From HGM04593 sp045630965 (lineage in GTDB: Bacteria > Bacteroidota > Bacteroidia > Bacteroidales > Bacteroidaceae): 59,680 nt of DNA. This document shows positions 7,995 to 17,086 of the stretch, in pieces (positions within the stretch are counted from its first letter, which is position 1; the number at the start of each line of letters is the position of its first letter). The position numbers and the translations under genes are program-made. The stretch spans positions 1-59,680 of the forward strand of contig JAZQTU010000007.1 of assembly GCA_045630965.1 (NCBI GenBank), written 5' to 3'. The notes below the pieces were generated by a model that worked only from the letters and a program-made list of their open reading frames with translations, did no database searches and was not told where the DNA came from.

Positions 7995-10199
7995 TTAAAG
8001 ATTTACATGTAAAGAAACACCAAAATGCAACGGTTTGCCTTGTGCAAAAAAGTCGTTGCCAATAGAACGGAAATAGAATGTATTATATTTTTCGTTCAAA
8101 AGGTTCTTGCCCCACAGCGATGCGCCCCAATGCCCTTTCTCCCAGGCAAGTGAAGCCGACAGCAAGCTATAGAACGGTTGTGACAGGGTATTCTCCTCGT
8201 TCCAATAGGTGCGTCCTATACCGTTCCAACCCACATTAAGCACAAGAAAATTGGCAAAACTGCGCGGAACAGGCAGACGATAGGATATATTTGCCGAATA
8301 CGTCTCGCGTGGAGCATACGGCAGTATATTTCCCGATAAATTGATATCGCCACGGTTGTATTTGATAAACTCGGCATGGGTATAGCCAAAGCCGGCATCG
8401 AAAGTAAAGTCGCCCAACACATAGCGCGCTGAAAGCTCTGCACCGGCACTGAACGAATGTCCTGCATTTGACATCATACGGCCTGTACCGCCATCGGGGA
8501 AGGTTGTGAGCTGCTGATTACGGCAATCGATGTAAAAGAGCGATGCCATAATATCGAGTTTATTGCTTTCAAGCGGAGAAAGATGCGTACCCAATTCAAA
8601 AGTCCAGTTATTCTCGGGCTTGTATATTGTTGATGAAGCATCCACTTTTTGCTCATTACCGGTAAGTTCGCCAATCATCTTACTTTGCAGAATATCGGAG
8701 AACAGCTGAGTGTTGAAGCCTCCTGCCTTGAAACCTTTACGCGCCGACGCATAGACATTACCCCAATCGCCACCGTAAGAGACGGAGAGGCTCGGCAATA
8801 GCACCAATGCATCAACAGCCTTTACACCACTAAAAACAGTATTAAGTTCCTGCATGTCATGCAAATCCTCGTATGTACTATAGTGCACTGTAGAACGACT
8901 TTCATAACTCATCGACGAGTACTCATAATTGACGCGCAAGCCGGCTCTTATATCCAACCCCTTATACGAATAACCGCCTTGCACAAATGCAGCAAAGCCG
9001 AATGCCGGAATAACAAAATCGTCGTAAATAACAAAGTTATCCTCCTTAAACGACAACTCTTCACCCTCTTCGGTATAAAACCAGTCGTTGGCGTTCTTAA
9101 GAATAAGATTATCTATGCCGTATTGCTTGAAGTGCACAGGTGCGGACATATTGTTGTGCTTGAAGAAACCAAAGAGACCGCCCAACAGATTGAATGCGCC
9201 CAAATCATTTGCTTTTATCACAAACTCCTGAGTCAATGAGTGCTCCTTTTGATACTGCCCCATAGAGAAATAGTCGAGCGGCAGAAAGTCGTTGTCAAGA
9301 CGCATACGGTCATCGACATATTGGTATCCTGTTGTCGAAGATATTGTCGCCCAATCGAGAGAGCGTTTCACGACAAGCCCTTCGGATATATTAAATCTTT
9401 TGTATGAACATTCATCGTTATATGCCACAGGAGCAAGCGACTTTTCTTCGGGATTGTAGTACCTGTATGCCCAACCACCCTCTGCTGTAAAACCGGCAGT
9501 CAAGGTATTGTCAATACTCCAACCGGCAGACGGCAACCATTGCAGACGTAGACGCAAGGCGGCATTATCGCCACCATCACAATTCTTGCCAAGTTCCTTG
9601 TTGAGAAAGTATCCGTCACTATGATTATACAGCACGCTTACCGCCCAACCGAATTTACGTGATGGCGCAGCATAATGAGATGCCTTTACACGAATAGTAT
9701 TAGCATTACCATATTCCAATGTAAAACGTTTACCCTGAAAATTCAGGGGTGACATTGTATATAAGTTTATTGCTCCACCCGACGTATTGCGACCATAAAG
9801 CACCCCGTGTGCGCCACGCATTACCTGCACACGGTCAATATCAAACAGTTCAAAGTCATAGTTGTTCTTATTCATCACAGGAACACCGTCAATATTCATA
9901 CCAACAACAGGTTGGTCAATACGAGAGCCAAAACCACGCACATACATGGACGATGTCATGCGCGAGCCATAATCTGGTTGGTAGAAATTGGGGGCAATAG
10001 CAGACAGTTCCTTAATGGAACTTATATGACGATTTTCAAGTTCTGCGCGACGAAGTGAGGTTACGGAATATCCATTTGAAGCCTCATCATCGGAGATTTT
10101 GACCGAAGAAACAATATCTACAGCCTGCAGCAATACCGAATCGATTTTCTCCTCTTCCGGCACTGCGAACAACATGATTATGGCTAATAATAGGTTCAC
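7995..10199 (-). CDS. TonB-dependent outer membrane receptor
   Basis: A 734-residue outer-membrane receptor. The plug domain is clear (about residues 45-165: SIKELSAIAPNFYQ, VRGFGSRIDQP, IDGVPV, VQVMRGAHGVLYGRNTSGG), followed by a 22-strand-type barrel ending in aromatic FGVSLHVNL. It lacks the CarboxypepD_reg domain of SusC proteins and there is no susD beside it, so it belongs to the siderophore/cobalamin-receptor-like class; the ligand is unknown. The start is GTG at 10197-10199, overlapping the stop of the upstream hydrolase gene (GTGA). The resulting signal sequence (MNLLLAIIMLFAVPEEE) is short and lacks positive charges, which is odd; ATG at residue 9 would be even shorter. Confidence 0.92.
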   Translation of the reverse strand: MNLLLAIIMLFAVPEEEKIDSVLLQAVDIVSSVKISDDEASNGYSVTSLRRAELENRHISSIKELSAIAPNFYQPDYGSRMTSSMYVRGFGSRIDQPVVGMNIDGVPVMNKNNYDFELFDIDRVQVMRGAHGVLYGRNTSGGAINLYTMSPLNFQGKRFTLEYGNANTIRVKASHYAAPSRKFGWAVSVLYNHSDGYFLNKELGKNCDGGDNAALRLRLQWLPSAGWSIDNTLTAGFTAEGGWAYRYYNPEEKSLAPVAYNDECSYKRFNISEGLVVKRSLDWATISSTTGYQYVDDRMRLDNDFLPLDYFSMGQYQKEHSLTQEFVIKANDLGAFNLLGGLFGFFKHNNMSAPVHFKQYGIDNLILKNANDWFYTEEGEELSFKEDNFVIYDDFVIPAFGFAAFVQGGYSYKGLDIRAGLRVNYEYSSMSYESRSTVHYSTYEDLHDMQELNTVFSGVKAVDALVLLPSLSVSYGGDWGNVYASARKGFKAGGFNTQLFSDILQSKMIGELTGNEQKVDASSTIYKPENNWTFELGTHLSPLESNKLDIMASLFYIDCRNQQLTTFPDGGTGRMMSNAGHSFSAGAELSARYVLGDFTFDAGFGYTHAEFIKYNRGDINLSGNILPYAPRETYSANISYRLPVPRSFANFLVLNVGWNGIGRTYWNEENTLSQPFYSLLSASLAWEKGHWGASLWGKNLLNEKYNTFYFRSIGNDFFAQGKPLHFGVSLHVNL

Positions 10200-10789
10200 T
10201 CGGTCAAATATTTTTCTAAAAGGGGAATAACTACCTTCTTCACAATCTCATCATTCAGGCGATGCTCACCGCTGAAGCGGAAACATCTCTCCTCTCCGTA
10301 CAGTCCAGCAACAAGAGAGTAGAAATTCACAACAGGGTCCTTATCTCCGAACAATGCCGTAACAAGTTCCCGTTCATCATCATTGACACCTTCAAACTGT
10401 TGCTTTTCCATCTGTTTGAAACGCTCGATAACAGTTTTGTCTATACGGAATTCCGTTGCACCGTCCTTACGCTTGGACATATACTTGTTACGCCCCATTT
10501 TCCCGAACAACAAAGAACGAGACATTTCAAATGACGGATTTACGATAATTCTCGGCACACCCCACAACTGCTGCACATACATTCCACCCATTGATGTTCC
10601 GAGAACGACATTGGGTTGTTCTTCAGCAACAATGGTACGCAAGAGTTCAAGAGACTCGAACGGATCGACAGGAAGATCCGGAGCAATGACACGCCACGTA
10701 CTAAGATGACGGCGAAGAGTCATCACGGTTCCAGAGCTGCCCGAAGAGGCAAAGCCGTGAACATACAACAATTTATTCTTACGCTCCAT
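10196..10789 (-). CDS. YqiA/YcfP-like alpha/beta-fold hydrolase
   Basis: A 197-residue cytoplasmic hydrolase starting MERKNKLLYVHGFASSGSS, with the oxyanion-hole HGF motif near the N-terminus and the nucleophile elbow GTSMGG at about residue 75. It matches the YqiA/YcfP group of small esterase-like proteins, for which no physiological substrate is firmly known. The ATG at 10789 is preferred over an upstream in-frame start at 10834, because it lies just after the permease stop (10795) and begins directly with the first beta strand. Its end overlaps the start of the TonB-dependent receptor gene by 4 bp, implying translational coupling. Confidence 0.85.
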   Translation of the reverse strand: MERKNKLLYVHGFASSGSSGTVMTLRRHLSTWRVIAPDLPVDPFESLELLRTIVAEEQPNVVLGTSMGGMYVQQLWGVPRIIVNPSFEMSRSLLFGKMGRNKYMSKRKDGATEFRIDKTVIERFKQMEKQQFEGVNDDERELVTALFGDKDPVVNFYSLVAGLYGEERCFRFSGEHRLNDEIVKKVVIPLLEKYLTE

Positions 10790-10794
10790 TAAAA

Positions 10795-12021
10795 TCAAAC
10801 AAACTTTTTTGTCAACAATCTCACCGGTAGCCACACTGCCATAAAGCCAGCTACAAGCACAGTCAAGAATACATAGATAACATCACTCGGTTCCACTTTC
10901 ACAGGATAAGCATCCATTATAAAATCTGCTGCGCCACCTGTGGAAATCACTCCGAATTCCTGCTGAACAAGACACAATATCAAGCCAATTACTATTCCGG
11001 TCAAAGCCCCCACCACAGAAACCATGACACCTTCAAAAACGAATATATTGGATATTGTCTTGTCTTCAGCACCAAGACTACGCAACGTATTCATATTATC
11101 ACGTTTTTCAATGATAAGCATAGAAAGAGAACCGATAATATTGAAGCATGCCACAAGAAGTATGAATGTAAGGAACAGATACGATATAAGTTTCTCTACC
11201 TGCATAACCTTATACACATCCTTTTGCTGCTCATATCTGTCCAGCACCAAGAAATCCGTTCCAAGGATTTTTTCAATACGCGTCTTCACATTTTCCACAT
11301 TGGCATCATCCTTAACCTTGATTTCCATTGCTGTAGCCTCATTGGATTCACGGCGGAATATGTCACGTGCAAACTTTACCGATGTCAAAATGTAACTTGC
11401 ATCATAACATGGCTGGTTCAGTGCAAAAACGAGACCGGAAGAGAACAGTAATCCCTTTTTGAAATTCTTTGCAGGAACTGTCATATTAATTTTTCCACCC
11501 CTGACTGGAGCATATATCTCTATAGCATCTGTGAAATATATACCACAATTAAGATTATACATCAGTTCTCCACCAAGTATGGCATAGCTGTTCATTCCGT
11601 CGTCAAAGAGAGGTTCTCCCTTACCATAAAGAGCATTTTCAATGTCGGTCAACTGTATAAAATTATCATCGATACCCTTTACTGTGACCATAGCCTGCCT
11701 TCCTCCATATTGTGCCATAGCCTTATCCTCAACAGAAAAAGAAATAATTTCTACCTGCTCAAGATTTCTTACACTGTCCAATGTTTCCGAATCAGTATAA
11801 AAGACCTTTCCTTTTGACGGTACAACCTTGATATCGGGATCCATTGCAGTAAACTGCCTTTCAACAACACTCTGAAAGCCATTAAAAACCGACATTGTAC
11901 ATATCATGGCTGCAGTTGCTAATGCGACACCAGCCACAGCGACACCCGATATAATGTTTATAACCTGATGTCGTTTCTTTGAAAACAGATAACGTTTGGC
12001 TATATACAGCGACAGGTTCAT
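10795..12021 (-). CDS. LolC/LolE-like ABC transporter permease
   Basis: A 408-residue inner-membrane protein with the FtsX/MacB topology: one N-terminal membrane helix (about 18-42), a large periplasmic MacB-type domain, and three C-terminal helices (about 275-300, 320-350, 375-400). The N-terminal segment IAKRYLFSKKRHQVINIISG is typical of LolC/E proteins, which extract lipoproteins from the inner membrane together with the LolD ATPase. No lolD is in the window. It overlaps rbfA by 4 bp and lies 5 bp before the YqiA-like gene. A neighbouring rbfA is, to my knowledge, common in Bacteroidales. Confidence 0.9.
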   Translation of the reverse strand: MNLSLYIAKRYLFSKKRHQVINIISGVAVAGVALATAAMICTMSVFNGFQSVVERQFTAMDPDIKVVPSKGKVFYTDSETLDSVRNLEQVEIISFSVEDKAMAQYGGRQAMVTVKGIDDNFIQLTDIENALYGKGEPLFDDGMNSYAILGGELMYNLNCGIYFTDAIEIYAPVRGGKINMTVPAKNFKKGLLFSSGLVFALNQPCYDASYILTSVKFARDIFRRESNEATAMEIKVKDDANVENVKTRIEKILGTDFLVLDRYEQQKDVYKVMQVEKLISYLFLTFILLVACFNIIGSLSMLIIEKRDNMNTLRSLGAEDKTISNIFVFEGVMVSVVGALTGIVIGLILCLVQQEFGVISTGGAADFIMDAYPVKVEPSDVIYVFLTVLVAGFMAVWLPVRLLTKKFV

Positions 12022-12353
12022 TCTTTAAGCAACTTGTCGATATTGTCGATGTAGTCAAGTGAATCGTCAATATAAAAACGGATTTCCGGGATTATACGCA
12101 ACTGATGACGCACTCTGTTTCCCAATTCAAAACGTATAGCCTTTATATTCTCATTCAAGTGATTCACAACCTCGTCACCCTTTTCTGATGGAAATACGCT
12201 AAGATAAGCTTTTGCTATTCCAAGATCCGGGCTTACTCTAACAATGCTAACTGACACCATAATACCACGTGTCTCCTTTGCCAACTTCAAGAGAATGTCA
12301 CTGAGTTCCTTTTGTATAAGGCGTGAAATTTTGTTCTGTCTTGTACTGTCCAT
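12018..12353 (-). CDS. rbfA: Ribosome-binding factor A
   Basis: A 111-residue protein starting MDSTRQNKISRLIQKELSDI, with the KH-type fold pattern of RbfA, including VSIVRVSPDLGIAKAYLSVFP and RHQLRIIPEIRFYIDDSLDY. RbfA binds the 30S subunit during late maturation of the 16S rRNA 5' end and is needed for cold adaptation in model species. Length is normal. It overlaps the LolC/E-like gene by 4 bp and follows the O-methyltransferase gene by 69 bp. Confidence 0.95.
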   Translation of the reverse strand: MDSTRQNKISRLIQKELSDILLKLAKETRGIMVSVSIVRVSPDLGIAKAYLSVFPSEKGDEVVNHLNENIKAIRFELGNRVRHQLRIIPEIRFYIDDSLDYIDNIDKLLKE

Positions 12354-12422
12354 ATCAAACTGTTTTTTAATGACGCAACAATTTTGTCATTATATTATTC
12401 CAAATGACGGAAAACCGTCTTT

Positions 12423-13058
12423 TTATCTCTTTCTAATAATTGTCAGGCCATCGCGCAAAGGCAAAATAACGACCTCGACCCTTTCGTCATTACATACAAG
12501 ATCGTTAAAGGCCCTGACACCTTTTGTCTGTGCATCCTGTCTCTCCGGCTCTATCACATGACCGTCCCACAAAGTATTGTCAGCAAGAATCCAACCACCT
12601 TCATTGAGATACTCAAGAGCCATCTCATAATACCTGACATATTCACGTTTGTTACCGTCAATAAAAACCAAGTCGAATTTCTCGCCCAGCTCCGGCACGA
12701 TCTCCAAAGCATTACCTATTATGAATTTCACCTTTGACGCATAGTCGGAGCCTTCAATCCACCTGCGTGTAAAGTCCTCAAGTTCATCCTCCACCTCAAA
12801 TGTATATATAAGTCCATTTTCACCAAGCCCTTCGGCCATGCACAATGCCGAATAGCCGGTAAAAGTACCTATTTCAAGTATCCGTTTCGGTTTTATCATG
12901 TTTACAATAAACTTGAGAAAACGCCCCTGCACATGCCCTGAAGCCATTTGTGGAGCAAGGATCTCCACATGTGTCGCACGGAACAGTCGATAAAGATAGT
13001 CACCCTCAGGAGAACTATGGTCCGAAATATATTTGTCAAGCGGTGTCGTCAAGCTCAT
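12423..13058 (-). CDS. SAM-dependent O-methyltransferase
   Basis: A 211-residue class I methyltransferase of the catechol/caffeoyl-CoA O-methyltransferase (Methyltransf_3) type. Motif I is ILEIGTFTGYSALCMAEGL, and the metal- and SAM-binding acidic segment is DLVFIDGNKREYVRYYEMAL followed by GGWILADNTLWDGHV. The substrate in bacteria of this group is unknown. It is the first gene of the minus-strand series with rbfA and is preceded by a well-formed promoter at 13088-13118. Confidence 0.9.
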   Translation of the reverse strand: MSLTTPLDKYISDHSSPEGDYLYRLFRATHVEILAPQMASGHVQGRFLKFIVNMIKPKRILEIGTFTGYSALCMAEGLGENGLIYTFEVEDELEDFTRRWIEGSDYASKVKFIIGNALEIVPELGEKFDLVFIDGNKREYVRYYEMALEYLNEGGWILADNTLWDGHVIEPERQDAQTKGVRAFNDLVCNDERVEVVILPLRDGLTIIRKR

Positions 13059-13087
13059 TTCTAAAGAACATTTACACGTTTCGACTG

Positions 13088-13118
13088 CGAAGATACAACA
13101 TTTTAGTGACTGAACAAA
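13088..13118 (-). promoter_or_regulatory. Promoter of the O-methyltransferase-rbfA series
   Basis: On the minus strand TTTG (13115-13118) is followed after 19 bp by TATCTTCG (13088-13095), matching the Bacteroidota -33/-7 consensus with one mismatch in the -7 box. It lies 30 bp before the ATG at 13058. Confidence 0.7.
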
Positions 13119-13170
13119 GATGTTATATCTCTATAAGAGATTCCAATTATACATCTTAATATTTTTTTAC

Positions 13171-13178
13171 TATTTTTG
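13171..13178 (+). promoter_or_regulatory. Putative -7 element for xerD
   Basis: TATTTTTG matches TAnnTTTG and sits 21 bp before the xerD ATG. No good -33 box is visible 19-21 bp upstream, so the call is tentative. Confidence 0.4.
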
Positions 13179-13199
13179 TAAAGTCAAACATGATAGACC

Positions 13200-14117
13200 A
13201 TGTCCACCAACAGAAAGGAAAGAACGCCGCTTACACAGTACAAAATATATCTGAAACTGGAAAAAGCATTACAGCCGAACAGCATTGACGCATACATTGG
13301 CGACATATCAAAATTTGCTGATTTTATCGGAGGAGAAGATGCCTTGCAAGGTGCCACAATTGAAGAGATGCGTGAATTTCTGGCTTCGCTTACCGATGTT
13401 GGCATCAACTCACGCTCTCAAGCACGCATTCTTTCCGCCTTACGTTCTTTTTATCGCTTTCTAAAATTGGAGGACTACATTACCCAAGACAACACAGAAC
13501 TGCTTAAATCTCCCAAATTAGGCATGCATCTGCCCGATGTCCTCACCCTGCAGGAGATTGACGATATAATAAATTCAATAGACCTCTCAAAAAGTGAAGG
13601 GCAAAGGAACAGAGCTATAATTGAGATGTTGTACAGTTGTGGTCTGCGAGTGTCGGAGCTATGCGGGCTCAAACTTTCCGATCTGTACATAAAAGAAGAA
13701 TTCATACGCGTTACAGGCAAAGGTGGCAAACAACGTATCGTACCAATATCACCACGTGCCATTTCCGAACTTGAAGCATATTTTGAAGACAGAAACAGAA
13801 TTGCAATAAAAAAAGGGTATGAAGATTATATCTTTATCAGCGAAAGGCTTAAAAAGCCACTATCACGGATAACAGTGTTCCACATCATAAAGGAGCACGC
13901 CAATATTGCAGGAATAAACAAGGATGTAAGCCCACACACGTTTCGTCATTCATTTGCGACCCATTTGCTCGAAGGCGGTGCAAACTTGCGTGTAATTCAA
14001 GCGATGCTGGGGCATGAAAGCATATCAACGACAGAGATATACACCCACATCGACCGCAGCCGTCTGCGCGAAGAGATTATTCTTCACCATCCACGCAACA
14101 GAAATAACAGGAAATAA
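13200..14117 (+). CDS. xerD: Tyrosine recombinase, XerD type
   Basis: A 305-residue site-specific recombinase. It has an N-terminal SAM-like DNA-binding domain (about 10-95) and a catalytic domain with the conserved residues in CGLRVSELCGL (Arg), TGKGGKQR (Lys), HTFRHSFATHLLEGG (His-x-x-Arg), LGHESISTTEIYTH (His and the nucleophilic Tyr). Length and motifs match the chromosomal XerC/XerD enzymes that resolve chromosome dimers at dif; no dif site or mobile element is apparent here, so this is a housekeeping gene and not a phage integrase. An ATG 10 bp upstream is out of frame. It is divergent from the O-methyltransferase series. Confidence 0.93.
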   Translation: MSTNRKERTPLTQYKIYLKLEKALQPNSIDAYIGDISKFADFIGGEDALQGATIEEMREFLASLTDVGINSRSQARILSALRSFYRFLKLEDYITQDNTELLKSPKLGMHLPDVLTLQEIDDIINSIDLSKSEGQRNRAIIEMLYSCGLRVSELCGLKLSDLYIKEEFIRVTGKGGKQRIVPISPRAISELEAYFEDRNRIAIKKGYEDYIFISERLKKPLSRITVFHIIKEHANIAGINKDVSPHTFRHSFATHLLEGGANLRVIQAMLGHESISTTEIYTHIDRSRLREEIILHHPRNRNNRK

Positions 14118-14150
14118 GACAGCACCACCTCAATTACATACCGATAATAT

Positions 14151-14181
14151 TTTGTTTATTGATATCATGGGACTAACTTTG
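14151..14181 (+). promoter_or_regulatory. Promoter of the TPR lipoprotein-dprA unit
   Basis: TTTG (14151-14154), 19 bp spacer, then TAACTTTG (14174-14181): a perfect match to the Bacteroidota consensus, 56 bp before the ATG at 14238. Confidence 0.8.
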
Positions 14182-14237
14182 TAAAAGTTTTGCAAAAAGG
14201 CGAAAGCTGATTTATAAAGAATTATAAAATTACCACA

Positions 14238-15941
14238 ATGTTGAAAAAAATCTCCTTACTACTTACATTTTCAGCAGTTATGCTTTTGAGTTCATGCAAC
14301 TCAAGAATAAAGAGTTTCAAACCCGAGTTCTTCACAGTTACACCAGAAGTACTTGAGGTTGTAGGCAATGAAGTTCCAGTTACTATCGACGGTAAATTCC
14401 CTGCCAAATTCTTCAACAAGAAATCGGTATTGACAATCACACCGGTACTGAAATATGATGGCGGAGAAGCTATTGCAGAATCATCAACATTCCAGGGTGT
14501 GAATGTACGTGGTAATGACAAGACCATTTCATACGAAAACGGAGGACATTTCAAGATGAAAATGGCTTTTGACTATCTCCCCGTCATGGAGGATGCCGAA
14601 CTTTATCTCCGTTTTTCTATAAACAAGGGTAGCAAAAACTACACTCTACCGGAAATAAAGGTCGCAGACGGATGTATTGCCACCTCACAACTTTATCGCC
14701 AGACTGTAGCGACAGCAAACATAGCATGGTGTGAAGATGCTTTCCAGCGCGTAATCAAGCAGGCAAAGGAGGCAAATATCCAATTCCTGATACAACAGAC
14801 AAATATACGATTGTCCGAACTTAAGAGTCAGGAAATATCTGACTTCAGAAATACTATTGAGGATATCGCAGTCGATTATGAAAACAAGGTTCTTGATGAT
14901 ATTGAAATTTCATCATATGCTTCACCGGATGGCGATATAAACCTTAACGAAGACCTTGCAACCGGTCGTGGAGACAATGCTGCAAAATTCGTAAAGAAGG
15001 AGATGAGCAAAGCCAAACTTAACGGTTATGTTGATAACAGGTATACAGCTGAGGACTGGGAAGGTTTCAAAGAACTTGTTTCAAAATCAGAATTACCCGA
15101 CAAAGAACTTATCCTCCGCGTCCTCTCCATGTATAATGACCCCGAAGAGCGTGAAGCACAGATAAAGAATATCTCATCGGTTTATAAAGAACTGACAAAC
15201 GACATTCTACCCAAACTACGTCGTGCCAGAATAACACTGAATTATCAGTTGATTGGCCGTTCCGATACACAGATTAAGGAACAGTACGAAGCCGACCCTC
15301 AAATTCTGTCGCTTGAAGAAATTCTTTACTCATCCATTCTAACAGATGACATTAAAAAACAGGAAGAGATTTTCAATACAGCCATCAAATTGTACCCTGG
15401 TGACTACCGCGCATACAACAACCTTGGTGTAATCGCATACAACAGAGGTGACTACAACACCGCCATGACTTACTTTGCAAAAGCTGGAAATACCGAAAGG
15501 ACAGCCCCCGAAGTAATGATAAACAAAGGATACCTTGAACTTATGCAGGGCAATGTCTCTGATGCAGAATCATACATAACTGTTGGAGCGAACTCAAAGG
15601 CTGGCAATGAGGCTCTTGGAAACCTTTACATAGCTCAAGGATTGTACGGACGTGCTGCATCGCTTCTGGAAAACAGCAAGACAAACAGCGCTGCACTTGC
15701 CCTGTTGCTCAACAAGGATTACAGCACTGCAAGACAGACAATAGAAGAGATTGAGAATCCTGATGCTACAACAAACTATATAAAAGCGGTTCTTGGTGCA
15801 AGAACTTCAAATATAGCATTTGTATACGATGGTCTCAAGGAAGCTATAAGACTTGATGCATCAATGGCACAAAAGGCTTCCAATGACCTCGAATTCCGTA
15901 AATACGCCCAGGACGAAACATTCTTATCCATCATCAAATAA
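14238..15941 (+). CDS. TPR lipoprotein with OmpA-like segment
   Basis: A 567-residue lipoprotein (MLKKISLLLTFSAVMLLSSC, Cys20). The N-terminal part (about 25-145) is beta-rich and unrecognised; the middle contains SYASPDGDINLNEDLATGRG (about 233-252), which resembles the peptidoglycan-associated core of OmpA C-terminal domains (a 'GxxDxxGxxxxNxxLSxxRA' pattern), and the C-terminal third has two or three TPR units (for example YRAYNNLGVIAYNRGDYNTA and the following MINKGYLELMQGN). It may anchor or scaffold an envelope complex. Proteins with this plan seem frequent in Bacteroidales but I know no function. The dprA gene follows after 3 bp. Confidence 0.8.
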   Translation: MLKKISLLLTFSAVMLLSSCNSRIKSFKPEFFTVTPEVLEVVGNEVPVTIDGKFPAKFFNKKSVLTITPVLKYDGGEAIAESSTFQGVNVRGNDKTISYENGGHFKMKMAFDYLPVMEDAELYLRFSINKGSKNYTLPEIKVADGCIATSQLYRQTVATANIAWCEDAFQRVIKQAKEANIQFLIQQTNIRLSELKSQEISDFRNTIEDIAVDYENKVLDDIEISSYASPDGDINLNEDLATGRGDNAAKFVKKEMSKAKLNGYVDNRYTAEDWEGFKELVSKSELPDKELILRVLSMYNDPEEREAQIKNISSVYKELTNDILPKLRRARITLNYQLIGRSDTQIKEQYEADPQILSLEEILYSSILTDDIKKQEEIFNTAIKLYPGDYRAYNNLGVIAYNRGDYNTAMTYFAKAGNTERTAPEVMINKGYLELMQGNVSDAESYITVGANSKAGNEALGNLYIAQGLYGRAASLLENSKTNSAALALLLNKDYSTARQTIEEIENPDATTNYIKAVLGARTSNIAFVYDGLKEAIRLDASMAQKASNDLEFRKYAQDETFLSIIK

Positions 15942-15944
15942 ACA

Positions 15945-17078
15945 GTGGAAAAGAGCATTATAAATGAAAAGATTGCGATGCTTGCACTCTCAAGAGTGCA
16001 AGCATCGCATCTTGCATTTTTCCGGGAACTTATTGAAACTGTCGGAAGCGCGAAGGAATTGCTTGACAACGCCGGCAACATAAAAGACATTATCCCCAAT
16101 GCAACTCCGCGGCTTATAGAGATACTAAACGATGAGAAGAATTTAGAACTTGCCGAACGAGAGATGGAGTTCATCGACAAGAATGGGATTAAGCTCATCT
16201 GCTGGGGCGACCAGGATTATCCATACAGACTGGCTGAATGCAACGATGCACCTCTTGTACTGCATTCAATAGGCAATGCCGACCTAAATGCAAAACACAT
16301 TGTTTCAATTGTAGGCACACGCCATGCAAGCGAGTACGGCAAGAGCCTTTGTGACAACTTTGTAGCAGACCTTGCAAAATTTGTTCCCGACACCCTTATA
16401 GTAAGCGGACTTGCATATGGCATTGACGTATGCGCCCACCGTGCAGCGCTTAAGGCCGGACTGCCAACAATAGGAGTACTGGCACATGGTCTTGACCGCA
16501 TATATCCCAATATACACCGCTCAACAGCAAAAAGCATGCTCGAAAAAGGAGGCCTGCTTACAGAATTCATGAGCGGAACAAACCCTTTACCACAGTTCTT
16601 TGTCCAGAGAAATAGAATCGTAGCCGGCTTGGCGGATGCGACTGTAGTAATAGAGTCTGCATCAAAAGGAGGTTCACTTATAACAGCTTCACTTGCACAA
16701 AGCTATTCACGCGATTGTTTTGCCTTTCCGGGAAGAGTCAACGACCAATATTCACAAGGATGCAATGAGCTGGTTAGCCGCAACAAGGCAGCCCTTATAA
16801 CATCAGCATACGATTTCGTGGAAGCTATGAATTGGGAATTTGCCACAAAAAAGAGAAGCGCGGACGAATTACAAACCAATCTTTTCCCAGAAATGACTGA
16901 GACTGAGACAGATGTCATTACAGCACTTCGTGAAAGCGAGGATGGGCTACAGGTAAATCAAATTGTAATACAATTGGATATTGCCATCAACAAACTGTTG
17001 CCGATACTTTTCGAAATGGAAATGAAAGGATACGTAAAAGCCGTTGCAGGCGGACGATACCGCACTATAATCCATTAA
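15945..17078 (+). CDS. dprA: DNA-processing protein DprA
   Basis: A 377-residue DprA/Smf protein. After an N-terminal helical region comes the Rossmann-like core with IVGTRHASEYGKSL, IVSGLAYGIDVCAHRAAL, GLDRIYP, NRIVAGLADATVVIES and KGGSLITASLA, and a C-terminal winged-helix-like domain (TDVITALRESEDGLQVNQIV). DprA loads RecA on incoming single-stranded DNA during natural transformation. The start is GTG at 15945, 3 bp after the lipoprotein stop; the next in-frame ATG would remove 11 residues that fit the family start. Confidence 0.93.
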   Translation: MEKSIINEKIAMLALSRVQASHLAFFRELIETVGSAKELLDNAGNIKDIIPNATPRLIEILNDEKNLELAEREMEFIDKNGIKLICWGDQDYPYRLAECNDAPLVLHSIGNADLNAKHIVSIVGTRHASEYGKSLCDNFVADLAKFVPDTLIVSGLAYGIDVCAHRAALKAGLPTIGVLAHGLDRIYPNIHRSTAKSMLEKGGLLTEFMSGTNPLPQFFVQRNRIVAGLADATVVIESASKGGSLITASLAQSYSRDCFAFPGRVNDQYSQGCNELVSRNKAALITSAYDFVEAMNWEFATKKRSADELQTNLFPEMTETETDVITALRESEDGLQVNQIVIQLDIAINKLLPILFEMEMKGYVKAVAGGRYRTIIH

Positions 17079-17086
17079 GCAACAGA

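Noticed and set aside
13200..14117. Possible integrase of a mobile element
   Set aside because: Length and motifs are those of chromosomal XerD, and no attachment site, tRNA or cargo genes are next to it.
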